Source: Symbiodinium microadriaticum (lineage: Eukaryota > Sar > Dinophyceae > Suessiales > Symbiodiniaceae). Taken from it: a stretch of 64,000 bases of DNA. Under the pieces are notes generated by a model. That model was given only the letters and a program-made list of their open reading frames with translations, made no database searches and was not told the DNA's origin. The DNA lies in contig LSRX01000777.1 in assembly GCA_001939145.1 (NCBI GenBank), positions 36,053 through 100,052 of the forward strand, given 5' to 3'. Position 1 is the stretch's first letter. Each line of letters begins with the position of its first letter. Both the position numbers and the translations under genes were made by a program. Shown here piece by piece: positions 47,501 to 54,126 of this stretch.

Positions 47501-47851
47501 CTCAACGAGTGCGACGAAGCCATCTCACGCATGTTGGAATGGCTAGAGTATGACTTCAACAACTTCCCTGTTGATCGTCTGCGGCTCTGGCGGGACGCAT
47601 ATGGCAACACTTTCGAGCCTGAGCTCGCGCTGCCAGTTGCATTCAACCGTGTGGATCAGTGGTACTGGGCTGTCCTGCGCGCCCGCCACTTTGGCCGTGT
47701 CACCCCATCGGCTGTGGCTCTCAGCGTTCCGTCCCATGCCTCCGCCAACGACTTGGTCGTCGTCGATTACAACAATCTGACCTGGTTCCTGCGCGGATGG
47801 CGTGAATGGAGGACTGATACCACCAACGGCTACCGCTATCGCCTATACTGA
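33437..47851 (+). CDS. Gag-Pol polyprotein of giant copia element, 4804 aa
   Basis: One ATG-to-TGA frame, starting 30 bp after the LTR, with no frameshift between gag and pol. Order by residue: N-terminal tail; coiled coil (about 116-275); Lys/Asp-rich linker; Gag core (about 400-605); CCCH fingers (637-655, 687-705); basic Ser/Lys linker; hydrophobic segment (776-797); aspartic protease (DTGS at 934); oxygenase-like domain (H1182, D1184, H1251, R1260); integrase (HHCC 1423-1438; D1469, D1531, E1562); reverse transcriptase (D2105, YVDD 2195-2198); split RNase H (D2528, E2572, D2766, D2818); unnamed module (about 2865-3010); SGNH-like domain (S3315, N3388, D3498, H3501); acidic linker (about 3535-3770); Tpt1-like domain (about 3793-4048); zinc ribbon (4191-4210); uncharacterised region; Pro-rich linker (about 4530-4640); conserved-looking C-terminus. 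Every catalytic residue of PR, IN, RT and RNase H that I can check is present, so the element may be active. How so long a product is processed, or Gag made in excess, is not evident. Confidence 0.93.
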   Translation: MDVTAPTNPAGMTVPEENNVSDITGDLETESARSRSVLGTELQVNTAREGQVALTEAALRSHTAYTPTSVASYRPSALPVPGPVAPTHISAPTIVPTLISNTYNQQNNTILTHDSGLLMEAASARHEEIVGQIRNENREQMMNLELTANSHVAQLRLEHARLENRTREMEEMASQNALLGQQAVARHQSEANAAAEQAQALHQRLRNAESSADAVVAQVEAEARRRDRERHQDALAKDDELSRMKSEMQEMMRIQQENIQLMKFDNDNLRRRLAEAEARHRPTVERPVDPHGVEGPPGLFTTHIGTPPEQPIPEPEGARPNRTEERAEAENDDKEKKNKKLKKKKHRRDDSSDSSSSFDRRAMMKLLKKVMKNKKDKDDDDDDDKETTKNKPKVKEAEKVVFPKFPKPEQYRNWRIRVREAIVAASDSPDKAHAWIAKVWEKDADEKALRDSEGFSTLDAKIMSALTNILEGDFGRQVDTFKETEAHAGRMVRGRQLLLRLHNYFATNALHGSVYDMEDLMNCKMVNDNLNAFLRNWDTILSGIPVQPDNSVLEPLFHRQVKKCRDIAHDISVYDRALEGTEQRSYQFLYNAANNFLERERLQKNRDRIARQAGGGVVPTTPAPNSPKQKRVPKGFCIDFVRNGSCNKDKCTYKHEMPRGRSRTPGGGRAPSRTPSPGGKGKGRQECKFFKQGLCNRGDKCKFLHKGTPAAPAPGSSARTGSSEKRRRKKDKKEKKGRKGSRSSSKSSKGGSRGSSRSSKGSKGSKGSGRRSAPSVPAAVCLLGAMLAGSASQADAFTFRKDMSSLPDCCTPHYRVSLPAVSFNDTVQSFKFQIPEGNDLFPIEDRNKPRVYNNTYPADSHWHTDPDSLREAQTSAKMLQSVVKSELTGHKAHCRFKCDTEFGCKHCVPSGMSLSCPASSNSKAPCLPIEWIADTGSAQDLIAERELGQATPFESASPISMMTANGPNSANQQCDVSVDSIGVKVAPYVLPETPSVLSIGQRCMDEGFDFVWRANSRPYLRSSEGKKVFMDVKDNVPYLKAWPENISVPAKRVENTIANTKVSLKSSATGRLASPCSEELAKSLRESGDFSHASCYKLLKSARFKASKNKRSIITSDPKSPDSETEYVVLGAFCHGGMQGITSRSHQNKELSKYLNRYLTHHGAKGPSTSICINHGSSIRMHKDSHNHREYQNNTLCLGDHAGGELWIHDPEADPKSKRYHSAKAKDGTKLPGKLHVTKHRVLTFNPKTYHAVRPWKGDRWSITSYVNRAVHKLDSEQLAQLKEYGFHVPSKVSAPSSLLVSPEDKEKTLFDLVSDGIDKELAADLASKPKAKSKGSKGKEKKTKSEPPSSNKPAPPTEGEIAEALELIEEYGTDAEDEAADDPGSSRPPEGEAVAPDGESAVKVVKHSKGVEALKEEAKSRHHLMTHQPKNPYCDICQRAKMYKPPSYATGGFNTVEAKEFGDHVTADHIVIYRDKDVALEDSRLALVIKDVATHFTYAYPSALKSTEECVSALQHFTSAKDNIKVFYSDRAKELEKAAKIMNWRHERSKAYIHESNAIAERQVRSVTEGTRTNLLQAGVSHVYWPYALEHTCTAFNISHVNGDEYTPWFKRFGVKFPGDLIPFGCRIDFWIGPKAKRKDRDRFAPTSEPGVFLGYRFQPGMKWRKEILVLPIKDLNRNDFHECLSPISAYQFKIPEGNFTFPMKERFERIAAGFSTEAIEGPVSQSLENQDAEEQDQQPEGTAKEPEVIDPRTGKLVPIPEGDMYYDSGGVLGRRYGGTRGSRKPDSIPSSMWVNLSKKQKEKAIEDEAREAARKEFDFQEGGSAGSSAKPSTAALPTKDCWKTVGDKLVRYHFVPRRELFSPDLTDCPVGLKRLSKTRVTKIFPVGGVDLVTDEDDWRNVRRRNKKFNFKWIGKTEFTILPPSPTSDESGGPLPEYPAMPTTLDGSLEHREKNVHEHPATAQEITELMAMVARPVGRKELLSNPKAQASLDVEWDKLMKKKAWDMASVREWDQVSAEAKKRGKKAHVGKVFEICVEKGSELPPNDPLRKFKGRTVFQGNNVRDENSDSALFSELGSSPATMEAGKALDAYGHAPGNECQQADGKQAYTQTTLKGAETWVRLPRDRWPKEWLGKYKDPVVRLYLALYGHPDSGGFWEQHCEKMLLQVGFRLVFSAAWPSVFFHPKLKLLLAVYVDDFKMAGPKANMKRGWELISSKIDMDTPSPIGRYLGCEHVSRSSSLGKADHPFAHVFDKSVPDPAAKPASVAAKEDYTEVHQDEGIVVRHHVQPRKALYKPREAEALAYDLGNHRLTQLSDLGQQVPQHEFWDDNGSRSKRGELWTGATYIASKSHDRASAMAAVKRIRDKNEAKKDAKKQAFYDINQLSDNKGCMYKPTREVVYDMSSFLQQAVDKYKQLAGPEFQALKKVSTPFYDDKIARPVETEAESKGKLAPIASRVLMKLLFAARMARYDLLRAVQGLASRVTKWSSDCDKALHRLMCYVDSTKEFTMRGFIGDEIKQCKLWLFADSDHAGEHDNKSTSGGILVLVGPNTYFPLAAFSKKQTSTALSSTEAEVVCANVALRGLGLPSSALWSVLLNAGGEWAQTVAPTPLTRESKPFIPKTNPLPELDKLTVTGLQELDDGRVIEVFNRIRVITPPENLTSHPIRDVWLLDKHKWVLYQKNVAWEEAETLDEILDKDYDACICIYRRSGRDYRRHAEAEAYLHREIDGIRNSGGNLDNAPRKSEADIDLIMGVPHSVQPVILEDNQATIRILESGKSPAFRHADKTQRLNLGWISEQFKRKHYVLAYINTQLQAADVLTKPFTSAEKWNKALHLMCVSRHKLPVRKTAVASNDTLARPTPRPEAAFKRALFILDCSKGSHALCDVDVGYSPETKVFKFSKPNELDSPEARKAVIQLARDYHKAGALVILWLHMRNPGGDKGGDGKLEVDHFSKTWASFVDIADYVEKIKAKIVLTWPRDCSFWGWNRVKRFVERFNLVKASIPKLVEPRLEHSACYTLASNEQSLVGILKKQSKKQQSVKSRNNAESHSNLDCIMKRVVALHIDNKSLSPAAVALKHQAFPASFSRLRSLAKMSGSAFAAQGVADREVVHPVAGGVYATADRDERIRIFREALRDHDRLADAMAGRTHVALHSDLQEAIVEPTADADGEELFLSVIKVHEWRTLREACPNAHWTALYEAWYRHYACVQGNEVMTRQRDTSLTGWSRVILEYIKDLGIVGWGTKYEEAINRTAMYDICFRVGMMSQGAGTLPMFPESCKLIESLYSPALGRISPPPSAAAGSFQSTDFLVVGDSSLAMCWMQGRRCLRKTTIGPTLQDITMSNPEVGQLEFQMEWGKGLDAILDVIDSKVYLAPPGGVELVVYWAGNDVYGNYGYLGYTWHLTSKWVKRPQEEIDRIAHWPAKQKLLVERGIERLIELQKHAKVRGLTVLVGGDNGRFFNLPSEYDEEMGRYAQKLADGGVTVIDPCSLLMRTSRPDGFHMEVNEHNATVAASWWHSLIRAILTDRLITGRKAEFIANRRSIVFHNHFVLGKPEPSLTVPPASKRILEPLEPVLHQDVEVEPDEARDDEEQIVFDQPVMQLLPDVVAETALTSEDGEEVTQVDHVLFSRDHDSELPLDLVAVDTDAQEDFAFNLAAEAVNNVSARVEDADAIEKEAEEGIETVWQDETVPDEADQPVVPASGEDRVYPHGTVGYSMALRDMGSAPKSKPAPSSAEPVQVKEEVDYGGDDPMGSTAPAAEVLASDECYEQWYTAEDFPDFPAGHRYMSERARLSLSKTMSYYLRGHSNDERSQRQSKPPPLITIDPTTHAVEWSHFKEILSSCWRNFSSVKAIEVVKYSYSDKDDRGRFEVLVRVHPHGLEYLAIRCFQGHNRNLISEESDLKAIHKDFHFLCNEWEPSLTSFPVVGVTGYTCDKWDSMPKVGYHATFWSNFPNLVAYGLVPGGVTLGGSTGRAFSMMAKAPIWLRESNAGLRPGAEVEFAIDLQLAALEGVRIFETKNDVLQTPDWISNRFFMYAIDRRTGKCVWINRSYELTRSRVGKAVKAYQETGVVGNVFNDDLATQAAEASSTCIYEYVSQMYPIDNETLNWVEFLGYHNNMPRPSHLREESVFNVDARHITFERNSPLEGTRAEWTLDSQVWFSRTGLSKPVEERVEREDYIVNFNVGFPKYCCPDSKCRYKQVDGFLNCPRCNTKLFHPSDLSHLAELAELRAEALQGGVNFGLMYLAPKTHLNAGRRDHAREGHAQEMSVAATLKAKCKKAVAKTTQSPYDDMATRLAEEPFTAYNFMAKGMTLRSVEEIEMFARVRIPNPGKGTEQKRAFQGSHTADARVAYIFPPHDDPAGTGYLPYSRLTVELATHCFFCFQDRFYLMTEAAVLIRASQIARELRPRIDEFSILTFQGEEVVLEDGNLRQIMAQLTHILRTQIRFALSYQERTAGISVEMVLSNDNPVEIPESWSSMGRHQLLELLKGTRFSVDRRRSWFNSFAAQTVEQDLLRQGATAVGAMRVPPPPPSPSGRTGSTGPPAKAARVPTPAVKEPATPPPRGRSPGGVPGSSTDLPMPAAPAKAGRGSTPPPKARPPAAAARDPGSYISAEEWDNYFAGMNEVRGFAVGDDDALPKAPATPARTVTMTPREPDAPPPGYAETAAGGRARTRSPRRPANTDGQWDYLNECDEAISRMLEWLEYDFNNFPVDRLRLWRDAYGNTFEPELALPVAFNRVDQWYWAVLRARHFGRVTPSAVALSVPSHASANDLVVVDYNNLTWFLRGWREWRTDTTNGYRYRLY
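36194..36556 (+). other. Aspartic protease domain
   Basis: IEWIADTGSAQDLI carries the catalytic D934-T-G-S motif. The domain follows the Gag linkers and would cleave the polyprotein. Confidence 0.85.
36809..37261 (+). other. 2-oxoglutarate/Fe(II) oxygenase-like domain
   Basis: Residues about 1125-1275. H1182-K-D1184 gives the HxD iron pair, followed by a strand-like LCLGDHAGGELWIHD, then H1251 in FNPKTYHAV and R1260 in GDRWSITSY, which fits the distal His and the 2OG-binding Arg. The spacing (HxD to H 67 residues, H to R 9) is normal for the double-stranded beta-helix family. The domain lies between protease and integrase, where ordinary copia elements have none. Its substrate is unknown. 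Confidence 0.65.
37679..38506 (+). other. Integrase domain
   Basis: A zinc-binding motif, H1423/H1424-x3/4-H1428-x6-C1435-x2-C1438, is followed by catalytic D1469, D1531 and E1562 (D-x61-D-x30-E). The last spacing is slightly shorter than the common 35. Confidence 0.87.
39554..40141 (+). other. Reverse transcriptase core
   Basis: GRTVFQGNNVRDE, then QADGKQAYTQ with D2105, LYGHPDSGGFWEQH, and AVYVDDFKMAG with D2197/D2198. These are the ordered motifs of the Ty1/copia RT (RVT_2) family. Confidence 0.92.
40799..41956 (+). other. RNase H domain, split by an insertion
   Basis: LFADSDHAG (D2528), ALSSTEAEVV (E2572), VILEDNQATI (D2766) and QAADVLTKPF (D2818) are the copia RNase H landmarks. The gap from E2572 to D2766 is about 190 residues, where about 45 is usual. 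An extra segment of about 150 residues (around 2590-2750), rich in charged and aromatic residues, therefore lies within the fold. The catalytic residues are all kept. Confidence 0.85.
42029..42466 (+). other. Unnamed module after RNase H
   Basis: Residues about 2865-3010: hydrophobic strand ALVILWLHMRNPGG, helices, then IVLTWPRDCSFWGW and a helix. The pattern of a hydrophobic strand plus a WPRDC/W motif recalls sequences I associate with copia-like polyproteins of Symbiodinium, but that is memory and not a search. No function is assigned. A Rossmann-like fold is only a guess. Confidence 0.45.
43349..43981 (+). other. SGNH-hydrolase-like domain
   Basis: Residues about 3305-3515. FLVVGDSSLAMCW holds the block I GDS with S3315; VVYWAGNDVYG holds the block III G-N-D with N3388; RPDGFHMEV holds the block V D-x-x-H with D3498 and H3501. 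Order and span of about 190 residues fit the SGNH (GDSL) esterase fold. I could not place the block II glycine with certainty. Confidence 0.65.
44813..45580 (+). other. Tpt1/KptA-like RNA 2'-phosphotransferase domain
   Basis: Residues about 3793-4048. SLSKTMSYYLRGH matches the start of the family (LS+-x-LSYxLRH), IRCFQGHN with R3886 matches the IRAxQGHS motif, YHATFWSNFPNLVAYGL matches the HGT...I...GL stretch, and GRAFSMM with R3973 lies where the fourth catalytic Arg is expected. In the first motif the usual Arg-His pair is separated (R3804-G-H3806), so activity is uncertain. The known reaction is removal of a 2'-phosphate from spliced tRNA using NAD+. Its role in the element is unknown. 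Confidence 0.65.
45989..46081 (+). other. Zinc ribbon in C-terminal extension
   Basis: C4191-x4-C4196-x10-C4207-x2-C4210 (CCPDSKC ... LNCPRC) follows the Tpt1-like domain and is a plausible single zinc site for nucleic-acid or protein contact. Confidence 0.55.
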
Positions 47852-48191
47852 GAGGCCCAAGGTCTGCAGTGTCCGACACCGGAAGGTGATCGTCTTGATC
47901 ACTCACTCATTTTGTGTTCGGATGCTTGACGGCAGACCATTTATCCTTGCTGGATTTCATATCAGCGGAACACCGCACTGGCGTGCAGGTTGCTTTGCCA
48001 CTTTGCTTTTGTAGCATCCACCGCCTTGTGCAACACCACCCTGACGGGTCGGTAAGACTAGTTAGAGTAGGTGTAGTTCTGCGCTGATCTTTTCTTTTCG
48101 CATTGCACTCCGCACAAAGTGCGAGTCGCAGTCGCCGTTACGACGTAGTTAGCTGTAACATTTTCGCCTCCTCCGTTGCACTTCAATGCGC

Positions 48192-48197
48192 GGGGGG
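48192..48197 (+). promoter_or_regulatory. Minimal polypurine tract candidate
   Basis: A GGGGGG run directly abuts the TG of the 3' LTR, the place where plus-strand priming occurs in LTR elements. It is unusually short. Confidence 0.45.
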
Positions 48198-48305
48198 TGT
48201 TTTTAACCCGTTTGTACGTTAGTGGATGTACTATACTTGGTTACCTACGTCGTCACTGTGGCTCAAGTATGCAAAAAGGATTCGTGCTTTCTGCTGTTAA
48301 CTTTA
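48198..48305 (+). repeat. 3' LTR (108 bp)
   Basis: Matches 33299-33406 at 107 of 108 bases (only difference 48206 A against 33307 T). The region before it (47852-48191) is the element's 3' untranslated part and has no further open frame of note. Confidence 0.93.
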
Positions 48306-48310
48306 ACCGC
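48306..48310 (+). repeat. Target-site duplication, right copy
   Basis: ACCGC directly after the 3' LTR, pairing with 33294-33298. Confidence 0.85.
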
Positions 48311-48452
48311 CCCCACCCCCACCACAGCCCCTGGCCTCGGCTCACTCTCGCCACGCATCACCACTGCCACCTCCTCCCGTCACGTACTGACACGGCCACC
48401 GCCAGCACGAAAATCATCATCAGTAGCAGCAGCATCATCAGCAGCATCATCA

Positions 48453-48516
<64 letters not shown>

Positions 48517-49876
48517 TCATCATCAGCATCAGCATTACCATCACCATCACCATCGTGTCGTCACTAAAACCCGGACAAGACGCTGCTGCGTGATGCCAAG
48601 GGTGCATCGTAACACCGGCGGTTGAGGGCTCGTTTGAGCGGCTGCTGGGCGCATAAAAGCAACTAACTGCCCGGCCGGTAGGAAACTGTTCTACAAATGA
48701 GTCAATGGCTGTCGTAGGAAATGCAGGACCTGCCACAGGCGCGAGTCCTGCTGCAGGTGGTTGGAGTGAGCATCCAAGCGGGGGCTAACCTGTTGATGCC
48801 CGTTCCTTCTTCATGCAGCCTCGCAGCCCTCGCCTACATGCGCCGAAGTGTGAGTTTTCTCAACTCAGCCTGAACACCTCATCGGACACATAAGCCAACA
48901 CTTGCCAATGATGTGTGCGGTCGCTCCTGGCAGATGACTCAGGTCAACTGGTTCTGTGACCCTCGCCTCCATTTTACAGAAATCAGTGACCTGTCAACAC
49001 CCGGACTGCCATTTCATAGAAGTTCCTGGGCACGATTCTGAAATGAGCAGCCTTGATTGTTTGAGAAGGGTATCACAATCGTAGTAATAATCATCAACAT
49101 CATCATCGTAATTAGCAGGACCGTAGCCACCATGCGCATTCGTATACGTATTGCCAGCATCAGAAGCACATTTCGTCAGAATTTTCCTCGTCGTCGTCCT
49201 CCTCCTCCTCTCGTCTTCTTCTGCATCATGGTCATTATCATAGTCATAGTCATCGCCATCAACAACATCAACATCCTCATCATCATCTTCACCTTCTTCT
49301 TCGTCATGTCGGCCCTGTCTGAGCATGAGCTATGATTCTATTTCCGTCAGGGCGAAGCACGAGCCTTTCGAGTCGGCGCTGCAAACCGCACCGTAAGTAG
49401 TCATGGCAAACGATTGCGCAGCGACGTGAGCGGGGAGTGGCAAGTACAGGCGAACACCTTGGCAGCGGTAAGTCGGTAAGCAAGCATTGAAGCCCAAAGA
49501 GGGGAGTAACCGACCCATGCTCCTTGAAATGAGTGAGGCGTGAGTGGGCATCAAATCATGAGACAGCCCTTAAGCTTGGAAATAACCTTTCAAGGTCGAG
49601 GGAACGGACAACCTTCAGCCCATCAAATCTACATGTATCAAATAATGCGATCGGGGTGGGGAGTATGAATGCCTGAACGGCCCGGCCCGGGGGGCCGTTT
49701 GAATGGGTGGAGTTGCGAACGCCAAATAAGTACAAGCAGTGTGCTCAGGGAGCAAGGAGCAGCACGTCCTAAACCTTGCCCCAACACCTTGCAGTTTCCT
49801 GTGAGAAGCCAACGTGTTGGCGTGCGATTGACTGACTAGCAGCACCGCATTCGAACATGTCTGGATTCTGCCACAG
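48311..49876. other. Rest of ADH intron 4, microsatellite-rich
   Basis: It contains a TCG/TCA trinucleotide tract at about 48408-48560 and an ATC/CTT-rich tract at about 49085-49310. Poly-Asp, poly-Ser and poly-Ile frames come from these. No gene is seen. Confidence 0.6.
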
Positions 49877-51805
<1,929 letters not shown>

Positions 51806-54126
51806 ATTCTGTCAATCTCCCTTACGGACCCCTCAACACACTTCAAACCTAAAACCAATGCAACCATCCCTCCGAAAGTCCTCAGTGAAGCTGCGACGTG
51901 AAGGCGTCCAAATTTGTGGCAAAAACTGCGCTTGCAGAGTGCTTTCCCGAAGTAGGATCCCAGCGCCGGCACCAGAGTCACGAGAGAGTGGAAAGAGAGC
52001 CAGGCCTCCGGTGAGGATGCCGAGGCTGGCCCCTGGGAAATTTGAAAGTGCTTCGGATTCGGGACGTGACAAGATCTGAGGGAGCCGACGGCGACGACGC
52101 CGAGGCCCTCTGCCACTCCTTTGCCTCTCTGCTCTCTGCGAAGCCCTCGTCGGAGCCCTCAACGAGCAACGAGGCTCCGTGGAAACGGCAGAGGCGGAGA
52201 CCGCGACGCGGAGCCGAGGAGAAAGGCCCAGGTCAGCGCTGCATGTCGAGGGCCATACCGATTGCGATTATTTTGTTATTGGGAGATTTGGGAGGGGAAG
52301 CTGTGATGGAGCCGGAGACGGCCACAGCCAGAGCAGAGGCATCGTGTGTGCGACTTGCGAGTGCCGAAACTGAATGTTCGCTGCCCTGTGTCTCTTCGCT
52401 GCACTCGAGGCAAACGGTGGGAATGGCGAAGAAACACTAGGCAAGCACCTCCCTAAACCTGTCTTGTGAGCTTACAGCACATCGGCCGAAACACTCGAAG
52501 AAGGCCTCGCCGCCTACCACGATGCTTTGCTGGGCATCTGACGCTGTGCCGCTGTGTACTACTTGGCTGCTCAGCCATAGTGGAGCATGGTGTTTAGAGA
52601 CTGCGCTTGTTGTCGGACTTGTGGTCCTGTGGCACAGCGGCAGATTTCTGCGCGGCTTGAGTCAAAAGCAAGCACTCGCGGCTTCGAACTCGTCAGAGGT
52701 CTTCATGGTCAGCGTAGATGTCCTGGGATCCGAGACCTTCATCGGTTTTCGCATTGGGCGATGTTACCTTGGCAGAAATCTGCCCCACGAGCATCCCTTG
52801 GCGCAGCAATCACTGCCCGTAAGTCGTGAAATTTGGGAGTTTGGCCGCGGTCCGGATGTTGGGTATTCGTTGGTAGACCGCAAACCTTTCCTCGTAGGGC
52901 CGTACCCCATCGTTAGATTCGTTAGAGGGAAGTATAACATGTGGCTGGTATGCGTGGCGGGTATTTTGATCAAGTACTGGAAGCGCGTTGCTCACGTCAC
53001 GCACAACTTGTAAGCATACTCGTGCAAATTTTTATCTTGATGTGGCCCTCTTCCTACTTCAGCAAACAGTTACCGAGTGCTGAATAAACAAGTCTTGCCT
53101 GAGCCCGTCTGCAGAAGGAACAAGTCAGCGTGCAGCAACTTAGGATTCGGCCACGGATTCAGCATTTTCAGCGAGATGCTTGGCCACACCCTTTGCAAGA
53201 TTGATGCATACTACTGTACTACTATCGCAAGAAGGCATTGAAGCATCGAGCTTCAGCCCATCGTCGCAACACATGTCCGCAGGAGTAACCTGCGAGTATC
53301 GATGGCCCGATTCGGTTCAGCAAACTCCGGCTTCCTCGAGCAAGGGCGCTCCTTGCACTCCAATCCAATCCCTCAGGCTCCGAAATTGAACCTACGAGGA
53401 TTTGAGTTGGAGACAGTCAGGCCGCACAAGCCAATAAGTCATAGCTCCATCTCGGGGTCCCGTCGAATGCGGACTCAAAGTGTGCTATGGTGGTTGAGAC
53501 AGCAGAAATCAGGCATGGAAAGCTGCTCCTACCGTCGCCAAGAAGGCTGATACTTCATGCGTTCACTTGGTCGAGAAATCAGCGAGTCGGTGAGCATCAG
53601 CAGCACCTTCAAGGTTGTACACAGTGAAACAGCTATCGTCGCCTTGCATTGCATACGCAACGAAAAAGACTAACCAATGTAGATAGCATGGCGACAATTA
53701 CAGCCTGGTGTGTAACAGAAACAAATGTATGGGGGCGCGGATTTGAGACGGCAGTGGTTTCGCCGGGTGGGCCACCGTCCATGTCTGCTTTAATGCCCGT
53801 AGCTCCGGTTCAAGCGGCGGTTTTGCCGGAACTGTGCCATGCCAAAGTCTGGAGCTGAGGGATTGCAAACGAAGCCGACTAAGGAGCTGTCCACCTGTTT
53901 TCAGTTGCATGTTGAACTTCGCCGACCGGCAGACTTGTGGCTCGCTTAAAGCCCAAGCTGGGCGACCAGCTACCATTGGCTACCATGCACCGTGCACAAG
54001 TCCTGGCGCGGCAAATCCTGGCGGCAGCCTGTGCGGCGCCACCAGATGTCGTCAAGGCTTTTTGCTTGGGAGTCACACCAGCCATATGCTCCTGTTCCAG
54101 CCTTATGCAACATCAGTTCGAAGGAG
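51806..54126. other. Intergenic or unassigned sequence between two spliced genes
   Basis: No family is recognised. Frames at 52042-52440 (+, Arg/Ser/Glu-rich) and 52522-53013 (+) could be exons but carry no diagnostic motif. An upstream exon of the solute-binding gene could also be hidden here. Confidence 0.3.

Larger units (their letters stand above)
33299..48305 (+). mobile_element. Complete giant Ty1/copia LTR retrotransposon (15,007 bp)
   Basis: The element is complete: 5' LTR 33299-33406, primer-binding-like site at 33407, one frame 33437-47851, a G6 purine run just before the 3' LTR, 3' LTR 48198-48305, and 5-bp ACCGC duplications on both sides. Integrase precedes reverse transcriptase, which defines the Ty1/copia order. 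The LTRs differ at one position (33307 T, 48206 A), so insertion looks recent. At 15 kb it is about three times the size of an ordinary copia element (about 5 kb); the extra length comes from an oxygenase-like domain after the protease and a C-terminal extension of about 2000 residues. It lies in sense inside intron 4 of the ADH gene. A decayed relative lies at 18041-18790. Confidence 0.95.
33182..49876 (+). other. Giant intron 4 of the ADH gene, hosting the retrotransposon
   Basis: Exon 4 ends in codons for GHE and exon 5 starts with [12 protein letters not shown], the next residues in the family, so this 16.7-kb interval must be one intron. Without the 15,007-bp element and one target copy it would be about 1.7 kb, still far longer than the other introns of this gene. 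The proposed boundaries are a GC donor at 33182 and an AG at 49875-49876. Confidence 0.8.

Noticed and set aside
34306..47906. Many antisense and shifted frames inside the polyprotein gene (for example 42158-43066 -, 44813-45781 -)
   Set aside because: They are shadows of the 4804-codon frame; no independent domain or start context was seen.
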